Shown piece by piece: positions 52,277 through 57,870 of a stretch of DNA of 57,870 bases (the stretch's first letter is position 1; every line of letters starts with the position of its first letter). The stretch spans positions 1-57,870 of the forward strand of contig CASEOS010000009.1 in assembly GCA_949289635.1 (NCBI GenBank). Reading direction: 5' to 3'. Under the pieces are notes generated by a model. That model was given only the letters and a program-made list of their open reading frames with translations, had not been told where the DNA came from and searched no databases. The position numbers were made by a program, and so were the translations under genes. Origin of the DNA: an uncultured Eubacteriales bacterium. Its GTDB lineage: Bacteria > Bacillota > Clostridia > TANB77 > CAG-508.

Positions 52277-52600
52277 CTAAATAATAATGTTGTATGGGTA
52301 GACTTTTTCTAGTAATTCATTATACTCTTCCCTACTAACTTCAGTTTCATCTAAATTTTTAATTATTCCTAATGGTTTTAGTAATTCTAATTCTTTTTCA
52401 TCAATATCATCATCGTAATATTCTAATAAATTTAGATATAAAACTTCTAGTTCATATTTAGTATAAATTTTTTCTTCTACTTCTATATTTAATTTTCTAA
52501 TTGTTTTCATATCTTCTTTTGATATAAGATCTAAAATATTTATACATCTATTATTGTGGAAATCATCATCCCACTTATCATAATCAAAATCTTTATTCAA
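52277..52600 (-). CDS. Acidic hypothetical protein, 107 aa
   Basis: The product is rich in Asp/Glu/Tyr (YDKWDDDFHNNR, YYDDDIDEKELELL), soluble and helical. It starts 9 bases after the stop of the lone-receiver gene, so it is co-transcribed. No family is recognised. An acidic partner, inhibitor or DNA mimic is conceivable. Confidence 0.6.
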   Translation of the reverse strand: MNKDFDYDKWDDDFHNNRCINILDLISKEDMKTIRKLNIEVEEKIYTKYELEVLYLNLLEYYDDDIDEKELELLKPLGIIKNLDETEVSREEYNELLEKVYPYNIII

Positions 52601-52609
52601 TTTTTTTAC

Positions 52610-53074
52610 CTACTTTCTTAATTTATTTTTTATTCTATCATACAAACTTAATTTAATAACTTTATTTGTATTTATATTATTTGAGCTATTATAGAATATT
52701 CTAATATAATCATTTATTACATTTAATAAATTTTCTTTTCCAGTTAGTTTATCAAGTATCATATATACTCCTAATTCCCTGCATTTACTATTTAATTCAG
52801 GACTATAATCTCCAGTAAATAATATGAAGTCTGGTTTATTATTAAGTTCCATTTTACTAAGTTTTTCAATTACCTCTATTCCGTTCATTATTGGCATTTT
52901 ATTATCTGTAATAACTAAATCTGGATTAAATTTTAAAATCATTTCCATTTCTTCTTGACCATTAGATGCTATTCCTACAATTTCTACATTTTCATTTTGA
53001 CTAACAATATTTTTGTTATCTTCAGCTATTTTATTTATATCATCAGCAATTATTACTTTAATTTTTGTATCCAT
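52610..53074 (-). CDS. Spo0F-like single receiver domain protein
   Basis: The 154-residue protein is a complete response-regulator receiver with all phosphorylation residues: the acidic pair in KVIIADDI (about 10-11), the acceptor Asp in LVITDNKMPIMNG (about 57), the Thr in LFTGD (about 85) and the Lys in ILDKLTG (about 107). No DNA-binding domain follows, only a short basic tail (LYDRIKNKLRK). Such stand-alone receivers pass phosphoryl groups, as Spo0F does to Spo0B/Spo0A. ATG 53074 follows AAAGGAAC. Being on the same island as a Spo0A-like protein suggests linked function. Confidence 0.8.
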   Translation of the reverse strand: MDTKIKVIIADDINKIAEDNKNIVSQNENVEIVGIASNGQEEMEMILKFNPDLVITDNKMPIMNGIEVIEKLSKMELNNKPDFILFTGDYSPELNSKCRELGVYMILDKLTGKENLLNVINDYIRIFYNSSNNINTNKVIKLSLYDRIKNKLRK

Positions 53075-53226
53075 TTTAAAAGTTCCTTTCTTCTTCATTT
53101 TATTAGTATTTCATAAATTTGTATAAAATTTGATTTACTACAAAGGCTATAAATATAGCCTATTATCATAAAAAAAATTGATATACTAATTCTGTTAACT
53201 TGATTGAAAATTGAAAGGAGATAGCT

Positions 53227-53493
53227 ATGAAATTATCAGAAGCAGTACAAATTAGAATTGATTATTTTTTAAAGAAAAAGGGCTTATCTTCACTTTGGGA
53301 CTTATATAAAATTTCTGGTGTACCAAAATCTACTATTAATGCATTACTTGGTACAGAAAGAAATAAATTACCCCGTTTACCTACATTACTTCATTTATGT
53401 GAAGGATTAGGTACTAATTTAATGGAATTTTTTAATGATCCTATATTTATTGATGTTGAAGATCAATCAGAAGATAAGGGTAGTAAAAAATAA
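53227..53493 (+). CDS. XRE-family helix-turn-helix regulator
   Basis: The 88-residue protein has a Cro/CI-type HTH: LSSLWDLYKISGVPKSTINALLGTERN (about 20-46), then LPTLLHLCEGLGTNLMEFF. It ends in an acidic tail. Such proteins repress mobile-element genes. It is divergent from the receiver operon, so it may act on the 53099-53226 gap. GAAAGGAG precedes ATG. Confidence 0.85.
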   Translation: MKLSEAVQIRIDYFLKKKGLSSLWDLYKISGVPKSTINALLGTERNKLPRLPTLLHLCEGLGTNLMEFFNDPIFIDVEDQSEDKGSKK

Positions 53494-53496
53494 TCA

Positions 53497-53522
53497 AAAG
53501 AGATGTTTTTACATCTTTTTAA
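53497..53522. terminator. Bidirectional terminator
   Basis: AAAGAGATGT pairs with ACATCTTTTT around TTTT; it serves both the XRE gene and the convergent AbrB-like gene. Confidence 0.7.
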
Positions 53523-53823
53523 TTTGTTTTGCTTTTTTCATTATAATATAATTATCTCTGACAAAGAAATCAAATTTATCTCCCCCATTTATATTTAACT
53601 GTTCTCTTATTTCTAATGAAATTATAATTCTACCCAATTCGTCAATTATTCTGATATTCTTCTTATCATTATTTTCTTTACCTATTGTTTTATTTAATAT
53701 AATTTCATTATCAGAAATAGTTATTTCTAATTTGTCTTTGTATTTTATATCTAAATTTTTTCTTATTGTAAGTGGTATCGTTATCATACCTAAGTCATTA
53801 ATTTGTTTAGTTTCAACATCCAT
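53509..53823 (-). CDS. Double AbrB/SpoVT-fold regulator
   Basis: The 104-residue protein contains two swapped-hairpin AbrB-type repeats: QINDLGMITIPLTIRKNLDIKYKDKLEI (about 7-34) and IIDELGRIIISLEIREQLNINGGDKFDFF (about 60-88). Canonical AbrB and SpoVT N-domains read DxxGRxxIPxxxRxxLxIxxGD. One chain with two copies can bind DNA as a smaller oligomer. AbrB is the main transition-state repressor under Spo0A control in Bacillus. AAGGAGG precedes ATG. Confidence 0.8.
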   Translation of the reverse strand: MDVETKQINDLGMITIPLTIRKNLDIKYKDKLEITISDNEIILNKTIGKENNDKKNIRIIDELGRIIISLEIREQLNINGGDKFDFFVRDNYIIMKKAKQIKKM

Positions 53824-53966
53824 TAAAAATCCTCCTAACTATAAATTTTATTTTTTATATTGAATTTATCATATTGATATTTTTGAATAGTTAGTACATT
53901 TATTTCTTCATTGATAGTATTTCTAGTTCTTTATATAATTTTTATTAAAATATGATAATTTCCTTT

Positions 53967-53995
53967 ATTATACGAAATTTGTCTTTTTTAGTCAA
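53967..53995 (-). promoter_or_regulatory. Promoter of the AbrB-like gene
   Basis: On the minus strand TTGACT (53995-53990) and TATAAT (53972-53967) are spaced by 17 bases. A 0A-box-like site lies about 60 bases further upstream. The leader to the ATG is about 140 bases. Confidence 0.7.
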
Positions 53996-54053
53996 CCATA
54001 GAGTAGTCAAAAACAATCCTTTTGCAGTTATATCAACAAAAGAAAATTTTATT

Positions 54054-54066
54054 ACATTTTTCGACA
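54054..54066 (-). promoter_or_regulatory. Spo0A-box-like site upstream of the AbrB-like gene
   Basis: The minus strand reads TGTCGAAAAATGT, identical to sites at 10471-10483 and 56344-56356. In Bacillus, Spo0A represses abrB through 0A boxes, so the setting is suggestive. Confidence 0.45.
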
Positions 54067-54118
54067 AAGTTTTTAAAACAAAAAAAGAACTAGTTTTTTT
54101 CTAGTTCTAATAGACTTT

Positions 54119-54445
54119 TTAGCTATTTACAGCGTTGTATATTGCAATATTTGTTAATTTATAGATAGACAATCCATATTTATTTTTTAGTTTTTCCATT
54201 TCATTGTATGAAGTCTCTCTAATAGCAAAATTGTGTGCTTCTACAATTTCATTTTCTGGTTTTTCATATACTTTTACATTTTCTGTTTTTATCATCTCAA
54301 TTATTGCTATATTAACTAATTTATTGATTGATGCATCATATTCATTAGATAATTCTACTAATTTTTCATAAAGAGTGCTATCTATTTCAATTCTTCTTTT
54401 TATAAGTCTGTCCTTTTTAAATAAGTATTTATCAAATATACTCAC
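54119..54445 (-). CDS. Tandem ribbon-helix-helix-like DNA-binding protein
   Basis: The 108-residue protein has two repeats of the RHH pattern: KRRIEIDSTLYEKLVELSNEYDASINKLVNIAIIEM (about 15-50, first half quoted by landmarks ID...LYEKL...INKLVN) and a second with FAIRETSYNEMEKLKNKYGL and SIYKLTNIAIYNAV. A single chain could mimic a CopG/Arc dimer. I chose GTG 54445, with GAGGTGG upstream; the longer frame has no ribosome binding site. It is likely an island regulator. Confidence 0.6.
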   Translation of the reverse strand: MSIFDKYLFKKDRLIKRRIEIDSTLYEKLVELSNEYDASINKLVNIAIIEMIKTENVKVYEKPENEIVEAHNFAIRETSYNEMEKLKNKYGLSIYKLTNIAIYNAVNS

Positions 54446-54544
54446 TTTCAACCACCTCACGATATTATTATAATGCCTTAAAGCAATAAAAATAATTCCT
54501 ATCTGGTGGTTATTTTGACTAATCGAAGCCATTTTTTCTAATAA

Positions 54545-54757
54545 TCACAGACTATTTTTCAAATTTAATCCTAATAACTGCAATTCTGTTTCTATCTTCT
54601 TTATGTCGAATTGCACTATATCTAATTTTCTCAAGTCGTTTTTGCTTTTTTTGCATAGTTGTCCAATAGTTATTACTTTATTATTTTTCAGTATTTTAAT
54701 AGAATTATCACTTATATTTAATCTATCTATATTTTGTTTACTAATTTTTTCTTCCAT
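54545..54757 (-). CDS. Free-standing RNA polymerase alpha-CTD-like protein
   Basis: The 70-residue protein aligns with the alpha subunit C-terminal domain: IDRLNISDNSIKILKNNKVITIGQL against [22 protein letters not shown], then DLRKLD...IETELQLLGLNL against MMKVRN...VKEKLEELGLGL. The alpha-CTD binds UP elements and activators. A separate copy could compete with or recruit polymerase partners. ATG 54757 fits AAGGATGAT; the ATG at 54766 lies too near. It lies 5 bases after the next gene upstream (54772-55038). Confidence 0.72.
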   Translation of the reverse strand: MEEKISKQNIDRLNISDNSIKILKNNKVITIGQLCKKSKNDLRKLDIVQFDIKKIETELQLLGLNLKNSL

Positions 54758-54771
54758 TTCAATCATCCTTT

Positions 54772-55038
54772 TTATTCTTTAAATGCAATTAAATATTCAT
54801 TTGACTCAACTTTTTTTCTTTTATTTTTATATTCATATTCTGCATTAGTAAAATAGACTTTATAGCCTTTGTTTTCAAAGTAATCTCTACTCACTCTTAA
54901 AACCTCATCTATTTCTGTTTCAGTAAGTCCATTTTCTACTTTCAATTCAAAAAAAGAATATCTAATAAAGTTTTCATCTTGTTGTTCTTTTTGTTCTATT
55001 AGATTTATAATAAATGCTTTTAATTGTTCTTCTGTCAT
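54772..55038 (-). CDS. Hypothetical 88-residue protein
   Basis: The protein is charged, alpha/beta (AFIINLIEQKEQQDENFIRYSFFELKVENGLTETEIDEVLR...YKVYFTNAEYEYKNK). It has no recognised family. GGAAGTGAAG precedes the ATG. It is in an operon with the alpha-CTD-like gene. Confidence 0.6.
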   Translation of the reverse strand: MTEEQLKAFIINLIEQKEQQDENFIRYSFFELKVENGLTETEIDEVLRVSRDYFENKGYKVYFTNAEYEYKNKRKKVESNEYLIAFKE

Positions 55039-55132
55039 AAATCTTCACTTCCATTCTCTTGATGGATATTATATCATAAAAATAAAAATTACTCTATACT
55101 TTCGTATAAAGTAATTTATTTTTCTTTTTTAC

Positions 55133-55348
55133 TCATTTTTTACGTATCGCTATTAAAAATCGTATTCCATATTCAAGAGCCAATAAAAATAAATAAAATC
55201 CTAGCCATATAGCCAAACTTATTAATTTTACCTCTGCTGTATTTTCTGCTCCACTTCCATCGACTTTTCTAAAAAATAAAATTAAACTAATTCCAAAAAA
55301 CAATATAAATTGAACAATTTGGAATATCCTCCATTTATTATTTTTCAT
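55133..55348 (-). CDS. Small two-helix membrane protein, 71 aa
   Basis: Two hydrophobic helices (FQIVQFILFFGISLILFF and LAIWLGFYLFLLALEYGI) are joined by a short polar loop, and the protein ends in basic residues. GAAAGGAAT precedes the ATG. Function is unknown. It is the last apparently intact gene of the island. Confidence 0.6.
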   Translation of the reverse strand: MKNNKWRIFQIVQFILFFGISLILFFRKVDGSGAENTAEVKLISLAIWLGFYLFLLALEYGIRFLIAIRKK

Positions 55349-55734
55349 AAAACATTCCTTTCTTATTTTTACACAAAAAATAACAAGTCTGACTTGTTTA
55401 AATCTAACTTGTTTTTCTTTGTTTATTTAATTTTAAGCACAATTCCCCCTATAGCTGTGTTTAGACTATAAGTGGCATTATTTAAAGTGCTACTTACTTT
55501 ACCTTTGCAAAATTGCAAAGTAATGCTGAACTAAATCAGCTTTACCCTGATAAACAGGTATAACTATAAATTTTTTTCTTTATAGTTATTAATTTTGAAT
55601 ACATATATATTGTAACTTATTTTTTACTAAAATGGAATAGACACATCATAAATTTTCTTTTTATGTTTGCTCTTGATATTTGGGATTTTTTTGTATCCGC
55701 TTGAATATTTTAATGCAAAAAAATTGGAAGATGT
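55349..55734. other. Noncoding region with hairpins, possible structured RNA
   Basis: No gene was found. Between 55430 and 55590 there are several local pairs: GCAAAATTGC, GCTGAACTAAATCAGC, TACCTGTTTATCAGGTA-like arms, and AACTATAAA...TTTATAGTT, the last resembling a terminator on the plus strand. The base content is higher in G/C than the flanks. The function is unknown. Confidence 0.4.
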
Positions 55735-55854
55735 TTACTCTTCCATTATCTTCAAATAATCCATTCTACCATATAAAACTCTATATACGACTACTTGCTT
55801 ATATTTTTCATCAACTTCATATAATGCAATATAATTATCTATAACTAATTTTCA
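55735..55854 (-). pseudogene. Fragment of a RelE/ParE-type toxin gene
   Basis: The minus strand codes VIDNYIALYEVDEKYKQVVVYRVLYGRMDYLKIM and a stop, the typical C-terminal end of ParE/RelE toxins (NYxxFYxVDE...VxxxRVLYGRRD). A stop codon precedes it and the N-terminal half is absent, so it is a remnant. Confidence 0.6.
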
Positions 55855-55867
55855 ATATACTTCAATA

Positions 55868-55906
55868 GAAGTTAGAATTTCTTTTTTAAGCATTTCTAAC
55901 TTCTAT
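55868..55906. terminator. Hairpin between the toxin fragment and the broken DUF5684-like gene
   Basis: GAAGTTAGAA pairs with TTCTAACTTC around a T-rich loop. Confidence 0.5.
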
Positions 55907-55924
55907 TTTATATAATTATGTATT

Positions 55925-56306
55925 TTATTTTTTAGTTCCAATATATTCAGCTTTACTAAATCCTAAAATCATATAGAATATTGGAGCTAAAAATATTAAT
56001 CCTACAGTATAAGCAGCATTTTTTCCAAAAGACTTAGCTAATCCATTAGCTTGCATAATTGTTATTATAAAGCAAGCAATCCATCCAATAAAAGGAATTA
56101 TACCAGCTAGGTAAACAACCTTTTTCACCAGCTTTTGTAAAGATTTTCCACATTGCAACAATTTGTAATATTGCAATTATTATTGCAACAACTAAGTAAA
56201 CAATAAACATTGCACCAAATACACCTAACCCAGTAGCTGTAGTAGTGCTATCAATTTCTGTAGCATAATTCCAAATATCATAGTTATCGTAATAATTGTA
56301 ATCCAT
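55925..56306 (-). pseudogene. Broken second copy of the DUF5684-like membrane protein
   Basis: The N-terminal frame (56306 down to 56046) gives MDYNYYDNYDIWNYA and MWKIFTKAGEKG. The C-terminal frame (from about 56115 down) gives YLAGIIPFIGWIACF to the end. Compared with the 9867-10430 protein, about 30 residues after GEKG are missing (WKCIIPIYN...IIFG) and the frame is shifted there. It is therefore an internal deletion. The start region, ribosome binding site and upstream TGTCGAA box are preserved. Confidence 0.75.
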
Positions 56307-56343
56307 AAAAACACCTCCGATTATATTATTAATTTTATTATTA

Positions 56344-56356
56344 CATTTTTCGACAT
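56344..56356 (-). promoter_or_regulatory. Spo0A-box-like site upstream of the broken DUF5684-like gene
   Basis: The minus strand reads TGTCGAAAAATGT, 38-50 bases before the start, at the same distance as in the intact copy. Confidence 0.4.
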
Positions 56357-56390
56357 AAAGTCAAATTTTAATATTTTTTTAATACAATTT

Positions 56391-57218
56391 TTAATATATT
56401 GATATATCTTTTATAGTACCTTTACTCTCTGTTAAATCAAGTGATCCATCCATTCCACTAAATACTATAGGAACAGTTTTTGAAATTCCATTATATTCAT
56501 ATATAATGCAATATTTTGGTGTTGTAGTTTCTTCAAAATAATTGGTATAAACTTTTAATGGTTCTGTGCAATTTTTAAGTAATTCTTTTCCTTCCTTTAG
56601 TTCTCCGTCATTAAAGTTTATAGAACATTCATATAATGATATTTTTACATCTTTTGATTTTGGAATAAATACAAATGTATTATATTCTCCTTTTTCTTTA
56701 CTTTTAGCAGAACATAAATTAAGTTCTTCTAATTCATAATAAGGATATGTATAATAAAAGTTTTTTTCTATAAATTCATCTTCAGTTAAATCTGTTACAT
56801 ATCCTATTGCTAAATACTCATTGTCTGAAAAATCCACTTTAACTGTAAGATATTTTCCATTTATAAAATCTATACATTCACTTCCTTCTCCTCTTGCGTA
56901 TAAAGTTTCTGGGTCAAATACATAAAAATAGTGTATTTCTTCCGATATTTCTGGTACATAATAATATATTTCTGCAATGAAATTATTATCATCATTATAA
57001 TAACACTTTATGCTTTTTGGAGCACTACCATAAGTATCATTATAAAAATTTTTAATCATTTCTTCCCATTCAGATGCTATATATCCACCAAATTTTATTT
57101 CATTTATATTTTCCATTCCACCTTCGTCTGGAACAAACATAAAACAGTTAAGATATATTACAAAACTAATAATACATATTGCTATTCCAATAAAAACACC
57201 TATTATTATTTTTTTCAT
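56391..57218 (-). CDS. Hypothetical membrane-anchored outside protein, 275 aa
   Basis: An N-terminal membrane anchor (about 3-24) is followed by an acidic Tyr-rich beta-like domain (FIAEIYYYVPEISEEIHYFYVFD, ATG with AAGGAAGG upstream). No lipobox or sorting motif is seen. It lies 28 bases after the next gene upstream, so the two form an operon. No family is recognised. Confidence 0.7.
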   Translation of the reverse strand: MKKIIIGVFIGIAICIISFVIYLNCFMFVPDEGGMENINEIKFGGYIASEWEEMIKNFYNDTYGSAPKSIKCYYNDDNNFIAEIYYYVPEISEEIHYFYVFDPETLYARGEGSECIDFINGKYLTVKVDFSDNEYLAIGYVTDLTEDEFIEKNFYYTYPYYELEELNLCSAKSKEKGEYNTFVFIPKSKDVKISLYECSINFNDGELKEGKELLKNCTEPLKVYTNYFEETTTPKYCIIYEYNGISKTVPIVFSGMDGSLDLTESKGTIKDISIY

Positions 57219-57246
57219 TTTATCTTTATTCCTTCCTTTAGGTTAA

Positions 57247-57870
57247 TTATTTTGCTTCTATCTTAATAGAATCAATAATTGCCTTTACTTCTTCATCTTG
57301 TAATAAAGTATCAATTTCAACAGATGAATCTGTTGGGTATATATCTGCTATAAGCATTCCACCCTTTTCTGCACTATTAAATAGTTTTCCATCAGCATTA
57401 ATTACTCTTTGTACTCCACGTATTTCACTACCTATAGATCTTTCAACAACATCTTCTCCGTTAACTTGAACTATTTTACCTTGTATACTATTTAATTTTT
57501 CTTCTACCATTTTTTTATATTCTTCAAAATTAGGCTTGTCATTTTCTCCGTATTTTTCTTTATATGCATAACTTGTTTGATATGTATAGCTTGCAGCTTC
57601 AAATGCAATTATAAATTTTTCTCCAACAAGTGTAAAATCTACCAAACTATCTTCATATGGTGCTTTTTCTGATTGTTTATCTACAAACTCATATCCTTTT
57701 TCTTTAGGTACTGTAACAGAAACCTTATAATTTTTTTCGTTATCCCAAGTTAATACTTCTGGATTCTTTATTGCTTTAGAATCTCCTTTTTTTGAAACCA
57801 AACTAGTAATCATAAATATTCCTCCTGCAAGTATTATAATTACTAACAATATAATCATTATTTTTTTCAT
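57247..57870 (-). CDS. Hypothetical membrane-anchored outside protein, 207 aa
   Basis: The start codon is the last three bases of the window, so the ribosome binding site cannot be seen and the start is not certain. The product has an N-terminal hydrophobic anchor (about 4-24), then a soluble domain (VSVTVPKEKGYEFVD, EDVVERSIGSEIRGVQRVI). The layout recalls small secreted proteins of PsbP-like or DUF type, but I cannot assign one. Confidence 0.65.
   Translation of the reverse strand: MKKIMIILLVIIILAGGIFMITSLVSKKGDSKAIKNPEVLTWDNEKNYKVSVTVPKEKGYEFVDKQSEKAPYEDSLVDFTLVGEKFIIAFEAASYTYQTSYAYKEKYGENDKPNFEEYKKMVEEKLNSIQGKIVQVNGEDVVERSIGSEIRGVQRVINADGKLFNSAEKGGMLIADIYPTDSSVEIDTLLQDEEVKAIIDSIKIEAK

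Noticed and set aside
46348..55348. An integrative conjugative element
   Set aside because: The sigma/HTH pair is Tn916-like, but there is no relaxase, VirB4, coupling ATPase or other transfer gene in the island.
39240..55600. CRISPR array or restriction-type defence system
   Set aside because: The repeats are few and irregularly spaced, and no Cas, methylase or nuclease genes apart from MazF were seen.
1..57870. tRNA or rRNA genes
   Set aside because: I saw no cloverleaf with conserved T-loop GTTCRA and CCA-type end, and no rRNA-like stretch.

Overview
The window is AT-rich DNA from a spore-forming, anaerobic, monoderm Firmicute, most likely an uncultured (gut-type) Clostridia. The evidence is the set of sporulation genes (dpaB/spoVFB, yabP, yabQ, ytvI), a trimeric [FeFe]-hydrogenase (NuoE-, NuoF- and HydA-like), AAGGAGG-type ribosome binding sites, extended -10 promoters (TGnTATAAT), and the lack of any secretin or outer-membrane gene.

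Bases 1-39.2 kb are host chromosome: an ABC-F ATPase behind an SD-sequestering hairpin, a GNAT, a VTT/DedA-type membrane protein, two CmpB-like membrane proteins around dpaB, uvrB (frameshifted in its P-loop), a DUF5684-like membrane protein, the hydrogenase cluster with an inserted C1B peptidase-like gene, a uracil permease-UPRT fusion, murD, ytvI, an FHA-ABC exporter, an LPxTG-like surface protein, a secreted alpha/beta hydrolase, guaA, secA, prfB (programmed +1 frameshift), a short aspartokinase, yabP-yabQ-divIC and rho. Intergenic spaces here hold a family of GGGGACG hairpins, often as inverted pairs (REPIN-like), plus one long foldback element. None of these repeats was seen to the right of 39.2 kb.

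Bases 39.3-45.2 kb are an inovirus (filamentous phage) prophage of about 5.9 kb, bounded by direct repeats of acattgcacaaaat. Read as a circle, its order is Rep (gene II/X), ssDNA-binding-like, small membrane protein, two tandem major coat proteins, a pIII-like adsorption protein, a pVI-like protein, then the pI/Zot ATPase. This is the Ff order without a secretin, as expected for a host with one membrane. The pIII-like gene appears to need a -1 frameshift, and the overlap looks protein-like in both frames. The pI gene needs a +1 frameshift.

Bases 45.2-46.3 kb are noncoding with short repeats. Bases 46.3-55.4 kb form an accessory island made almost entirely of regulators: two overlapping tyrosine recombinases with a small partner, an orphan MazF, a Tn916-like sigma/HTH pair, a Spo0A-like protein with a degenerate receiver, a Spo0F-like lone receiver, an XRE repressor, a double AbrB/SpoVT-fold protein, a tandem ribbon-helix-helix protein and a free-standing RNA polymerase alpha-CTD-like protein. 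Spo0A-box-like sites (TGTCGAA) lie in several intergenic regions, including a 10-bp-phased pair between the phage's divergent accessory genes. I infer that the phage and island may be wired to host sporulation control.

Bases 55.4-57.9 kb contain a toxin fragment, a broken second DUF5684-like gene and two membrane-anchored proteins of unknown function.

One pattern crosses both halves. In my reading of the recognised genes, CGG never occurs as an in-frame codon except at the two +1 frameshift sites (uvrB and pI), where skipping the C restores the expected Walker A sequence. Either these are two assembly errors or CGG is an untranslated codon that triggers frameshifting.
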